Source: Pseudomonadota bacterium (GTDB lineage: Bacteria; Pseudomonadota; Alphaproteobacteria; Rhizobiales; Tepidamorphaceae). From it: a stretch of 64,000 nt of DNA. Made by a program: the position numbers and the translations under genes. The DNA lies in the NCBI GenBank assembly GCA_023458595.1, contig JAEWYT010000023.1:62001-126000 (forward strand). Reading direction: 5' to 3'. Below are positions 1 through 9,905 of the stretch, piece by piece. The notes beneath the pieces are model-generated. The model was not told the origin of the DNA and did not search any database. It saw only the letters and a list, made by a program, of their open reading frames with translations. Positions within the stretch are counted from its first letter, which is position 1. The number at the start of each line of letters is the position of its first letter.

Positions 1-636
1 TACTACGGCCTCGGCGAGTGCGTCGACACGGTCACCGTCCTGCCCGCGCATCTGCACGAAGGCGACGACGAGAGCGATCTGCGCCCGGGCACCTGCGGCA
101 TCGCGCGCACGGGCACGCAGATTTCGATCCGGGACGAGGAAGGCAACAAATTGGACTCCGGCGGGACCGGCGAGATCTATGTGATCGGGCCAGCGGCCCT
201 CCCAGGCCGTCACGATAATGCAGCGGAGAACGTGGTCGCGTTCTCGCGACGGCTGGTTCCGGACCGGCGACGTCGGCCGCATGGATGCCGACGGCCACAT
301 CGTTATCTCCGGCCGCGTCTCTCACATGTTCATTTCCGCTGGCTCCAACGTCTATCCGCGTGAGATAGAAAAGAAGATTCTGACCCATCCGGCGATCGAC
401 GATGTCGCGGTCGTCGGCACGCCCGATCACGAGTGGCGGGAGGTCGGCGTCGCAGTATGCGTGTTGAAGCCGGGAAGCGAGATCACGGAAGCTGATCTGG
501 CTGCGTTCACCGCGGGAAAGGTGTCGAAGTACAAACTACCGCGCCGGATTTTTTGTGAGATGCCCTGCCCAACTCCGGCTACGGCGAGGTGCCGAAGCGC
601 GCACTACGCGAGATGCTCGCGGAATGGGGGTGGTGA
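1..636 (+). pseudogene. AMP-dependent synthetase/ligase, C-terminal part, two frameshifts
   Basis: The C-terminal third of an acyl-CoA ligase (ANL superfamily) enters from the window edge. Reading starts in frame 1 (YYGLGECVDTVTVLPAHL...), must move to frame 2 near base 243 to reach the family motif DGWFRTGDVGRMDADG, and must return to frame 1 near base 555 to give the usual ending DALPNSGYGEVPKRALRE and a TGA at 634-636. The hinge and C-terminal subdomain are recognisable (GRVSHMFISAGSNVYPREIE, then the segment with the late Lys, VPKRAL). Two compensating single-base shifts, one apparently an extra T in a TTCTCG context, make this a decayed gene unless they are sequencing errors. Its substrate cannot be told. 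No other gene of its pathway is visible. Confidence 0.8.
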
Positions 637-1330
637 ACCTGCAAGGCCGGAGTGAAGTTCCAGAGCGTTACAATTGCTCTGTTTGAGCGAAACCAACGCA
701 CAGGCCTGCTGGAACAACTCCGTTAGCCCAGGTAGCTCCTGTATGCGCCCGGACTGTCCTAGGTTGGCCGTGATGTACTATGCGCTGCAATCAGCTGTTC
801 ACCAATCCGTGTCTCTGTTGGCTTGATCACCGCTTTGAGCGGTTCACCGTTTTGGGTTCCCGGATATCGATCAATCCGTCGCTGTTTGACGCGTACCAAT
901 TCCCTGTTTGCATTCGCAGGGAAAGTACATGCTAAGTTATTGGGAGCACGCTCGAAAATCGGATGGAAATCCCAACCTCCTGACAAATACCAGCGTTTCT
1001 CCCTGCAGATTCCCTCCGAACAGGGAATTTCCGTGCAGAAACCGGTTCGCAGCTGACTGCTTCCTCCGCCAATCTTCCGGACGGCTCTGGCGATCATTTC
1101 GGTCACGAAGGTAATCTCTCACGCCGAAACGTCTTCGAGCTCAATCCCACCGCCGCTCTTGGGGAACGGCGTAAACTCTACGCAGCCCGGACCTCGGGAT
1201 TTCTGAGCGGACCGAGACCGGTTCGCACGTCGTCTGCCAGTACCCTTTTTGGCGCGCCATGGCCCCACTCGAAGAAGCGGTGCAGTAAACCGCAGTCGAA
1301 GACCGGGTCGGCTCTTCCGGCGCCCGCCCT
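637..1330. other. Gene-poor stretch with short inverted repeats, no supported gene
   Basis: No open frame here has convincing codon use. The stretch is less GC-rich than its surroundings and holds several copies of a short word in both orientations, TCCCTG and CAGGGAA, at about 900-1030, so that small hairpins can form (for example CCCTG at 903-907 with CAGGG at 918-922). It lies between a broken gene and the end of a leftward operon, so it may be a remnant of a mobile or dispersed intergenic element. I have an impression of having seen similar intergenic sequence repeated in rhizobial genomes, but I cannot verify it. Confidence 0.35.
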
Positions 1331-3088
1331 TTACTTGTGGCTCCACGCCCCGACTGTGAACTTTCGCTCGTAGTCGACGTCCAGCTTCGGCTTTGCGGGA
1401 CTATCGAAGCGCAACGGCGCCGGATCGCGCATCTCGACACCGGTGACTGCATACTCGACGTCAATCGATGATTTCTTGAAGAACCCGGCTACCTCGTAGT
1501 CGCATTTGCCGTTTCGTGTGTGTCCAACGACTTCCAGAGAATCGGGGTCGATAAATGTGACATCCGATATTCTATCGATGCAATCCAGAATAATGTCTCC
1601 TCCTGGTTCGTATGTATCAACAATGGTTTCATCCGGATTTCTTGCATTTATATTGACGCATCTATAGTTACCAATCCTTCTAAGGTAATCAAAGTCGATT
1701 ATATTGATACTATCGTTCCAGCCAAAAGCGATTGAACGCGGAGTTTCCCCATGCGGAATGCTGTTGTCGAGAAACTCGAAGTGTACTTTCTGACTGTCTT
1801 TCTTTACCCAATTGAAGAATAGTTTTGGAATTCCCGTATAGGCCTCTATGTTGTGATAGAGGAGATCGTCGACCGCCTTGTACCGGCCGGTTTCGAGTCC
1901 CCGGGTCCAGGCGCGCTCGACCGTTTCGGCCGGAGGCGTGATCACGAAGAACATGAATACGGTATTGCCGAAACGGCTAAGCAATCGACTGTCGGCCGGC
2001 TGAATTGCCGCCGACTCAAAGCTATCAAACCGAAATCGATCGATGAGGAGATGCGGCATTTCCGAGCGCGCTGCTTTCCGCTCGATATACCCGTCGAGCT
2101 TCTTGTCGATAATTTCCAGTTCCTGGCCGGTGAGCATCGCGGCGTATTTGAAGTCCTTTCCCAGGCTGTTGTAGTCGAGAAGGAATTTTCGCCAGTAGTC
2201 GGGGCTCACCAGGGCGAATTGCTCCCAGGGAACGCCTATGCGGTCCGCAAGCTGCCGCTGCAGGGGACGGATGGTGCTTTTGCCTGCGGCGGAGGCGCCT
2301 TTGACGTTCAGGATTACCGGCTCCTTCTGGGCCGGCAGGTAGCTGTAGTCCTCTTTGAAAGCAGCATCGCGGATAATCGGATCGAGCATCTCGCCGATCC
2401 GTTCGCTTCCGTAGGAATTGCATATCCAGTTGGACGCCAGGCGGACCACGACGTCCGTCTCCGCCATGAGCCGTCCCCGTCGCCCCACAATTCCGGACAC
2501 TATCTTCTGCAGTCCCTTGAGGCAGGCCGCTTCGAACGGCTGGTCGGCGTGCGCAATCGCGGCCTCCCACTTCGATATCGCGAGCAGTTCGGGGCGTTCC
2601 CTGCCGGCGTCGTGACCTTCCCTCTTGCCTAGTAGTCGGGCCAGAACACCGGGCTTGGCCTTACCCGCCGGAGCGGTATCGCCGAAGATGTCCCTGTCGA
2701 GCAGTTCGCGAAGCCGGGTGTCGATCCTGTCGCGCAACGCGCCGAATGCGCGCTCGATTTCGTCCCTCCTCGGCTCGACGTAATCGTCGAGGATGCGGGC
2801 GGTCATGCCGCGCAGTTGCAGGCCCAGGTCCTCGTAGTTCGGTCCGTCCGGCACGTGGAGGTCGGTCGTCACGCGGATCAGCAACTCGTGCACGATCAGC
2901 CGGCGGACGTTGAATGCGACCAGTTCTTGCGGCTTGAGGCCGCAGATGTCGGCCAGTTCCCGGGCCTCACCGTATCCGACGCTGGAGTTTTCCGGCCGGA
3001 ACAGCGTCACCAGCGGCATCAGGCGGGTCGGGATCGTCGAGTCGACTCCCGGGTTCCATGCATCGAAATGTGCTTCGGATCCAGCCAT
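1331..3088 (-). CDS. P-loop kinase-like protein with zeta-toxin-type ATP-binding fold
   Basis: 585 residues. A clear Walker A motif, KGASAAGKST, sits at residues 263-272, followed by RPLQRQLADRIG, a context like that of zeta-toxin/AAA-type kinases that phosphorylate small molecules or proteins. The N-terminal 250 residues are helical and unassigned; the last ~130 residues are acidic and rich in Asn, Asp and Ile. The ATG at 3088 has only a weak AGGA upstream. It lies 91 bp after tctA in the same direction and could be the last gene of that transcript, but nothing ties it to oxalate. Oddly, bases about 1500-1850 (the C-terminal part) are far richer in A+T than the N-terminal part, which suggests a chimeric origin. 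The substrate is unknown. Confidence 0.6.
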   Translation of the reverse strand: MAGSEAHFDAWNPGVDSTIPTRLMPLVTLFRPENSSVGYGEARELADICGLKPQELVAFNVRRLIVHELLIRVTTDLHVPDGPNYEDLGLQLRGMTARILDDYVEPRRDEIERAFGALRDRIDTRLRELLDRDIFGDTAPAGKAKPGVLARLLGKREGHDAGRERPELLAISKWEAAIAHADQPFEAACLKGLQKIVSGIVGRRGRLMAETDVVVRLASNWICNSYGSERIGEMLDPIIRDAAFKEDYSYLPAQKEPVILNVKGASAAGKSTIRPLQRQLADRIGVPWEQFALVSPDYWRKFLLDYNSLGKDFKYAAMLTGQELEIIDKKLDGYIERKAARSEMPHLLIDRFRFDSFESAAIQPADSRLLSRFGNTVFMFFVITPPAETVERAWTRGLETGRYKAVDDLLYHNIEAYTGIPKLFFNWVKKDSQKVHFEFLDNSIPHGETPRSIAFGWNDSINIIDFDYLRRIGNYRCVNINARNPDETIVDTYEPGGDIILDCIDRISDVTFIDPDSLEVVGHTRNGKCDYEVAGFFKKSSIDVEYAVTGVEMRDPAPLRFDSPAKPKLDVDYERKFTVGAWSHK

Positions 3089-3179
3089 TCCTGCCGGGCC
3101 TCATGAGGCGCGATTGCCGCAAGCTTCGGTCGCCGCACGATCCGTCGTCCGGTGGTCGTCAGCCGGCCATGCGCCGGCC

Positions 3180-4715
3180 TCATTTCCGCGACGCAAGCGC
3201 TCCAGCAGCGTTCGGCCTGCGATTCCTCCCTTTTATCAGCTTAAACAGCGGAAGAATAATAAGGATGGTCGCGATGACCGTGATCGGCCCGGCGATTGGC
3301 CGGGTGAAGAAGATACTCGGATCGCCCGAGGACAGAAGCAGCGATTGGCGCAGCGTCGGCTCCGCGATCGGGCCGAGCACGATGGCGAGGACCGCGGGGG
3401 CAACCGGGTACTCGAACTTCCGCAGGAAGAAGCCACCCAGACCGAACAGCAGCATCAGCCACACATCGTGCATGTCGTTCGTCGCCGCATAGCCGCCGAC
3501 AATCGACAGGACGAAGATGATCGCCGCCAGGATGGTGAAAGGCATCCGCAGCATCCAGATGAACAGCGGAATGAAGGACAGGTTGATCAGAAGGGCGACG
3601 ACGTTCGATACGTAGAAGGAGCCGATCAGCCCCCACACGAACTCCGGCTGATCGGTGAAGAGGCGCGGTCCGGGTGTAAGGCCCCAGATGACCATGCCCC
3701 CGAGCAGGATAGCCGTCGTCGGCGAGCCGGGTATGCCGAGAGTGATCATTGGCAGCATCGAACCGGTCGACGCCGAATTGTTGGCCGACTCGGGCGCAGC
3801 GACTCCGTCGACGTTACCCTTGCCGTACGACTCGGGATCACGGGACGTCAGCTTGGCCACGCCGTAGGCCATCAGCGACCCGGGCGTCGCTCCGGCGGCG
3901 GGCAGGATTCCCACGAAGAAGCCGAGGAAGGAGCCGATGGACATGCCCTTCCAGCCATTGCGAAGGCTTTCCTTGGTATCGGCGATCGCCCCCTTGAACG
4001 TCATCCGGGCTTCGGTGGACGTGACCTTGCCGCGCGTGGTGTCGATGGTCCACAACATCTCGCCGATGCCGTAGATTCCGATTGCCAGCACGAGGAAATT
4101 GATCCCGTGCAGAAAGCCGGGAATGTCAAAGAACACCAGACGCGGCGCCCCCGAGATCTCGTCGTAGCCGACGGCGGCGAGAACCAGGCCGAGGCAAATC
4201 GACAGGATTGTCTTCGGGATATCGTCCCCGCCGAGCCCCACGAAGGTGGCGAACGCCAGCAGCATCAGGGCGAAGATTTCCGGCGGACCGAAACTGAGGG
4301 CGACCGATGCCAGTGGCGGGGCAAACATCGTGAACAGGACGATCGAGACGGTGCCGCCGACGAAGGACGCGACGGCGGCGGTCACCAGCCCGAGACTTGC
4401 CCGCCCTTTGAGCGCCAATGGTCGTCCGTCGAAGGTCGTCGCCACCGCCGTCGATGCGCCCGGTATGCCCAGGGTGATCGAACTGATGGCACCGCCGTAC
4501 ATGGCGCCATAGTAGATGGACGCGAGGAAGATGATGGCCGATGCGGGCGGCACCAGGAAGGTGATCGGCAGCAGGATCGCCACGCCGTTCACCGATCCAA
4601 GACCCGGCATCATTCCGATGAACAGGCCCAGCACGACGCCGACGATGATCAACGCCAGATTGATCGGTTGAACGGCCTCGGCTAGGCCGCCTGAAAGATG
4701 AGCCAGAATGTCCAC
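3180..4715 (-). CDS. tctA: Tripartite tricarboxylate transporter, large membrane subunit TctA
   Basis: 511 residues, about the usual TctA length (~500), with a dozen hydrophobic segments. Family signatures are visible: GLFIGMMPGLGSVNGVAILLP near the N-terminus, YYGAMYGGAISSITLGIPG, and GFFVGILPAAGATPGSLMAYG in the second half, the two pseudo-repeat P-G loops typical of TctA. The start is taken as the GTG at 4715 because GGAGGTG lies just upstream (VDILAHLSGG); an in-frame extension to 4808 overlaps tctB and has no family resemblance. It is the last of three leftward genes (tctC-tctB-tctA) with 39-44 bp gaps. With TctB it forms the membrane channel that accepts substrate from TctC. The oxalate enzymes upstream suggest oxalate or a related carboxylate as the substrate (inference). 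Confidence 0.9.
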   Translation of the reverse strand: MDILAHLSGGLAEAVQPINLALIIVGVVLGLFIGMMPGLGSVNGVAILLPITFLVPPASAIIFLASIYYGAMYGGAISSITLGIPGASTAVATTFDGRPLALKGRASLGLVTAAVASFVGGTVSIVLFTMFAPPLASVALSFGPPEIFALMLLAFATFVGLGGDDIPKTILSICLGLVLAAVGYDEISGAPRLVFFDIPGFLHGINFLVLAIGIYGIGEMLWTIDTTRGKVTSTEARMTFKGAIADTKESLRNGWKGMSIGSFLGFFVGILPAAGATPGSLMAYGVAKLTSRDPESYGKGNVDGVAAPESANNSASTGSMLPMITLGIPGSPTTAILLGGMVIWGLTPGPRLFTDQPEFVWGLIGSFYVSNVVALLINLSFIPLFIWMLRMPFTILAAIIFVLSIVGGYAATNDMHDVWLMLLFGLGGFFLRKFEYPVAPAVLAIVLGPIAEPTLRQSLLLSSGDPSIFFTRPIAGPITVIATILIILPLFKLIKGRNRRPNAAGALASRK

Positions 4716-4759
4716 GCGTTCACCTCCGCCACGTCGGGCCCGACGTCCTTGCCTGCCGA

Positions 4760-5263
4760 TCAGTAGATGATTGTATTGAGCATGTTGAAGAACGGCTCCA
4801 TGAACCACATGCCCTTAGGCAACGTGACTCGCATCAGTGCTTCAAAGAAGAAAAAGAATACGACTGGTGTGAGGATTGAAATCGCGAGCGATAGCAAAAG
4901 CGAGTGTCGTCCGAGAAACCACAGGTAGTAGAACAGGAAGAACATCATCGCGCCGTACATCGAAATGATGCCGGTGAGCGCGACGAACATGAAGATTCCA
5001 CCGAACACCTGGACCAGCATCCTGCGGCCCTCGGCGTCGAGAACCGGTTCGGTGGAGCGGGAAGGCGGAGAAGTCCGCCTTGCCGCATTGAGTGCGATCA
5101 GGGCCGTGCAGACCAGCATGATCGCCGAGAGCCAGAACGGCCACGCTCCGCCTCCCGGCCCCTCGCCCCTGATGTAACCGATTTCCAGCTCGGAACTCTT
5201 CCACATGAAGTATATGGACAGAACGGCCAGAATACCTGCCGTGACGAACTCTCCCAGACGCAC
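4760..5263 (-). CDS. tctB: Tripartite tricarboxylate transporter, small membrane subunit TctB
   Basis: 167 residues with four predicted membrane helices: one near residues 6-20, one at about 42-60, and a long hydrophobic region from about 90 to 145 containing FFLFYYLWFLG and VVFFFFFEALMRV. The C-terminus (LPKGMWFMEPFFNMLN) resembles the TctB family ending LPxGxl. The GTG start at 5263 follows GGAGG at a good distance. TctB proteins are poorly conserved and are identified mainly by size, topology and position between TctC and TctA, all of which fit here. It would act in the inner membrane as the partner of TctA. Confidence 0.85.
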   Translation of the reverse strand: MRLGEFVTAGILAVLSIYFMWKSSELEIGYIRGEGPGGGAWPFWLSAIMLVCTALIALNAARRTSPPSRSTEPVLDAEGRRMLVQVFGGIFMFVALTGIISMYGAMMFFLFYYLWFLGRHSLLLSLAISILTPVVFFFFFEALMRVTLPKGMWFMEPFFNMLNTIIY

Positions 5264-5302
5264 TTCGGCCTCCGTCGACAGCTGAAAACCGGACAGGTGG
5301 AC

Positions 5303-6271
5303 TTACTCGCCCATCTCGGCGAGCAGGTCCTTGTGGCTCTGGATTTGCTTCGCCCAGTAGGCCTTCTGCTCCTCAGGGGACATCCAGAGCGGCGAGAGGC
5401 TCTCGGACGTCATGTAGCCCTGCCACTCGTCGGAGTCGTAGATGGTCTTGAAGAGGTTCTGATAGTACTCGGCCGCCTCAGGCGACATGCCCGGGGCACC
5501 CACGACCGCACGCTGATTGTAGTAGCTGAAGTCTTTGCCCTTCTCTTTGACGGTCGGGACGTCCGGGAACGCCGGCATGCGCTCGTCAGAAAACGCCAGC
5601 AGCGGAACGACGTCGCCGGACGCGTAGAAGCCCTTGGTTTCCGACGGATTGTTGACCGTGGCCATGATCTGCTTGCCGGCAAGATCCTTGGCCACGTCGC
5701 CGCCGCCCTTGTACGGAATGTACTTGACCTTGATACCGAAGGCCTTCTCCAGGAACGCGATGACGATCGAGTCTTCCTGGCCTTTGCCCGTCCCGCCCAT
5801 GACATAGTTCGGGTCGGCCTTCACGGCCTCGAGCCACTGTTCGAACGTCGTGATGCCGCTGTCTTTGTGGACCCACAGCACGAAGGGATCGACGCCCATC
5901 ATCGCGACCGGCGTGAAGGTCATGACGTCCACACCGAGGTTCGGCTGACGCAGCGGCGTCGTGAAGAACGAGTTCAGCGTCACGAGGATGGTGTGGTTCG
6001 GATCGGAGCTACCCTTCAGGGCAATGAGCGCCTCGGCACCCGATCCGCCGCCCTTGTTGTTGGGTACGAGCGGACGGCTCGTCAGGTTCTTCTTCTCGGC
6101 CACGGACTGCAGGAAGCGGGCGATCTGGTCCGCCCCACCGCCGGCACCGGCCATGATCACGAAGTCGACGGGTTTGTTCGGCTCCCATGCCTGTGCCGCC
6201 CCCGAAAGGGTCATCATACCCAGCGCCACGGCGCCGGCGAAACCACACAGTGCTTTTGATGTAATCGCCAT
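5303..6271 (-). CDS. tctC: Tripartite tricarboxylate transporter, periplasmic binding protein TctC
   Basis: 322 residues. A Sec signal peptide covers residues 1-28 (hydrophobic GFAGAVALGMMTLSGAAQA) and is followed by WEPNKPVDFVIMAGAGGGADQIAR, the Bug/TctC N-terminal pattern (..P..I..VVP...GG..D..AR). The length fits the family (~300 mature). GGGAGGAA lies just before the ATG. As first gene of the tctCBA set, with 113 bp after the usp gene, it may have its own promoter in the AT-richer gap 6272-6384. It captures a carboxylate in the periplasm. Bug proteins bind very different carboxylates, so oxalate is suggested only by the neighbouring oxc, frc and fhs genes. Confidence 0.9.
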   Translation of the reverse strand: MAITSKALCGFAGAVALGMMTLSGAAQAWEPNKPVDFVIMAGAGGGADQIARFLQSVAEKKNLTSRPLVPNNKGGGSGAEALIALKGSSDPNHTILVTLNSFFTTPLRQPNLGVDVMTFTPVAMMGVDPFVLWVHKDSGITTFEQWLEAVKADPNYVMGGTGKGQEDSIVIAFLEKAFGIKVKYIPYKGGGDVAKDLAGKQIMATVNNPSETKGFYASGDVVPLLAFSDERMPAFPDVPTVKEKGKDFSYYNQRAVVGAPGMSPEAAEYYQNLFKTIYDSDEWQGYMTSESLSPLWMSPEEQKAYWAKQIQSHKDLLAEMGE

Positions 6272-6384
6272 GTCATTCCTCCCTATGGGTTATGTTTGCT
6301 TCCCTATATAACTTCATGGCGAGACCACTATTATCTGCGGTCTTCGATTTTATTGTTAACGCTGTTACTACATCACCTCTCTAT

Positions 6385-7242
6385 TCAGTGATTAAGAAGT
6401 ACCGGCACCATTGCGGTGTCGACAACTATCTGGGTATTCCCGCCGAAGACGGTCTCACGCTCATGGCTCTCGCCATATGCGCCCATTATCAGCATGTCTG
6501 CGCCGAGTTCGGCGGTGACACGGAGCATCTCGGCACCGGCCTTCGCACGCGACGAGAACGTCTCGACCGTCACCTCCATGTGATGCAGCGCGAGATACAA
6601 TTTCAGATCGTCGATTGTCGTTCCCGGGCCTGCATCCGTGCCATCCGTCAGCACCCATATCGTGTCCGCACCGCGCAGAACGGATTTGCACTGCGCCAGG
6701 GCGCGGGCGGATTCCGCGCTTCCGTTCCAGGCGATCGCGACTTTGGCCGCCAGTGTTTCCGGCGGAGTCGGCCGCGGCGGGCACATCAAGACGGGACGGC
6801 CGGAGTGGAACAGTGCCGCCTTGAGCGTGTTCTTGCCGAGGTTTCTATCGCGATCGGGTTTGGCCACGGCAATCATGTCCGCCAGGCGTCCGTGCCGTTT
6901 GATGACGTCGACCTGCCGGCCGGCCACCTCGAGGAATTCGACGGTCGCGACTTCGCCGATCCTCTCGCCCGAGTCGTCGAGGTTCAGGTCGCGCGCGAGA
7001 ACCCGCAACTCCTCGCGCAGTCCCTCCTCTTCCTGGTCGGCCAGCTTGTAGGACTGCTCGACGAGCTGCTTGCGAAGGAAATCGGGGATGTAGATGCCGT
7101 ATGGCATCAGGTCCTCGGGCTGCGGTCGGCAATGAACGACCACGACATGGGACATGTGGCGATGCGCGATCGCGGCAGCATGGGCGAGAACGTTGTCGCC
7201 CTTGCCGTCTCCCCGTACCGGGACGAGAATCTTGCGTATCAC
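6385..7242 (-). CDS. Universal stress protein with two UspA domains
   Basis: 285 residues made of two Usp units. The first runs from residue 1 (RKILVPVRGDGKGDNVLAHA) to about 150; the second starts near residue 165 (AKVAIAWNGSAESARALAQ) and ends with LIMGAYGESHERETVFGGNT, the glycine-rich ATP-binding signature (Gx2Gx9G(S/T)-like). The GTG start follows GAGGGGAA. It begins 12 bp after fhs and is therefore part of the oxalate operon. Tandem Usp proteins of this kind are cytoplasmic and bind nucleotides; a role in acid or C1-metabolite stress during growth on oxalate is a guess from position only. Confidence 0.85.
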   Translation of the reverse strand: MIRKILVPVRGDGKGDNVLAHAAAIAHRHMSHVVVVHCRPQPEDLMPYGIYIPDFLRKQLVEQSYKLADQEEEGLREELRVLARDLNLDDSGERIGEVATVEFLEVAGRQVDVIKRHGRLADMIAVAKPDRDRNLGKNTLKAALFHSGRPVLMCPPRPTPPETLAAKVAIAWNGSAESARALAQCKSVLRGADTIWVLTDGTDAGPGTTIDDLKLYLALHHMEVTVETFSSRAKAGAEMLRVTAELGADMLIMGAYGESHERETVFGGNTQIVVDTAMVPVLLNH

Positions 7243-7254
7243 GCCGGTTTCCCC

Positions 7255-8922
<1,668 letters not shown>

Positions 8923-8968
8923 GAGATTGGCCGATTACCTTCGCTGACCTTGCCTGTATTCCCGGAAT

Positions 8969-9856
8969 TCAACCCAACCCGGCGATCCACGCGTTCGCCG
9001 CTTGTTTCTGCCCGCCGGTCGGGCGAACACGCTCGACCAGAATCCGACCGCCACCTGCCTGCATCACGAATCCGGCATCGTTCGTTTCCACGAGTTCGCC
9101 GGGCGTGCCGTCGCCGTCCTGCAGCTTGCAGTCGAAGATCTGTATCTCTGTGCCGTTGATCGTCGCGCGCGCGCCCGGCGCGGGGTTTGCCGCCCGGATC
9201 AGGTTGTAGACGTCGCGCGCCGGCTTCGACCAGTCGATCACGGCATGGTCTCCCTTGAACCAGCTCTCGTAGGAACCGTCTTCCAGGCGCTGGTCGTGCT
9301 TCAGGATGATCCCGGCCTTCACCAGCTCGAGACCTTCGATCATCGCATCGACGCCCATCGGGAAGAGCTTGTTGAAATAGACGTCGCCGAGGGTCTCGTC
9401 GGGTCCGATCTCGCAGGTCTTCTGCAACATGATCGGGCCTTCGTCCAAGCCGTCGTCGGGCCAGAAGATCGTCAGCCCGGTCCGCGTCTTCCCCATCGCG
9501 ATCGGCCAGTTGATCGACGAGGGCCCGCGGTGCCAGGGGCACAGGGACGGGTGGTATTGGAAGGTGCCGTAGGTCGGCGCGTCGCGAACCTCTTTCGGCA
9601 CGAACAGCAGGACGTAGGCCATCATGCAGACGTCGGCCTTGAAGCTCTTCATGAGCTCGAGCGCTTCGGGCGTCTTCCACGAGGCCGGCTGGTGCACCGG
9701 CAGGCCCTGTTCGCGGGCATACGTGGCCAGCGGATCCTCGGGCCTTCCCTCCTTGGTCGGCGCGCAGCAGACCGCCACGACGTCCTCGCCGCGCTCCAGG
9801 AGCCGTTCCAGGACCGCCTTTCCGAACGCCTGCTGTCCGTGCACGACAATCCGCAT
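8969..9856 (-). CDS. Stand-alone formyltransferase-fold protein, like the 10-formyl-THF hydrolase domain
   Basis: 295 residues. The N-terminal formyltransferase domain (MRIVVHGQQAFGKAVLERLL) carries YHPSLCPWHRGPSSINWPI and FWPDDGLDEGPIMLQK. These match the catalytic His and Asp regions of the hydrolase domain of animal 10-formyl-THF dehydrogenase (ALDH1L1: YHPSLLPRHRGASAINW, FWADDGLDTG) more closely than Fmt or PurN. A C-terminal FMT-C-like domain follows (about 200-295). The aldehyde dehydrogenase half is absent. The ATG at 9856 has GGGAGGG upstream; longer readings into the next gene are not needed. It lies between frc and fhs with gaps of 49 and 46 bp. It could hydrolyse 10-formyl-THF, or move a formyl group between formyl-CoA and folate; the sequence does not decide. 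Confidence 0.8.
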   Translation of the reverse strand: MRIVVHGQQAFGKAVLERLLERGEDVVAVCCAPTKEGRPEDPLATYAREQGLPVHQPASWKTPEALELMKSFKADVCMMAYVLLFVPKEVRDAPTYGTFQYHPSLCPWHRGPSSINWPIAMGKTRTGLTIFWPDDGLDEGPIMLQKTCEIGPDETLGDVYFNKLFPMGVDAMIEGLELVKAGIILKHDQRLEDGSYESWFKGDHAVIDWSKPARDVYNLIRAANPAPGARATINGTEIQIFDCKLQDGDGTPGELVETNDAGFVMQAGGGRILVERVRPTGGQKQAANAWIAGLG

Positions 9857-9905
9857 GTAATCCCTCCCGCCTCGGTGTGATCGATCTCGCGCCGATCGTC
9901 CCCTG

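Noticed and set aside
2910..4685. 591-codon + strand frame over the kinase and tctA genes
   Set aside because: Low-complexity Arg/Asp/Gln/His translation of antisense DNA, no domain.
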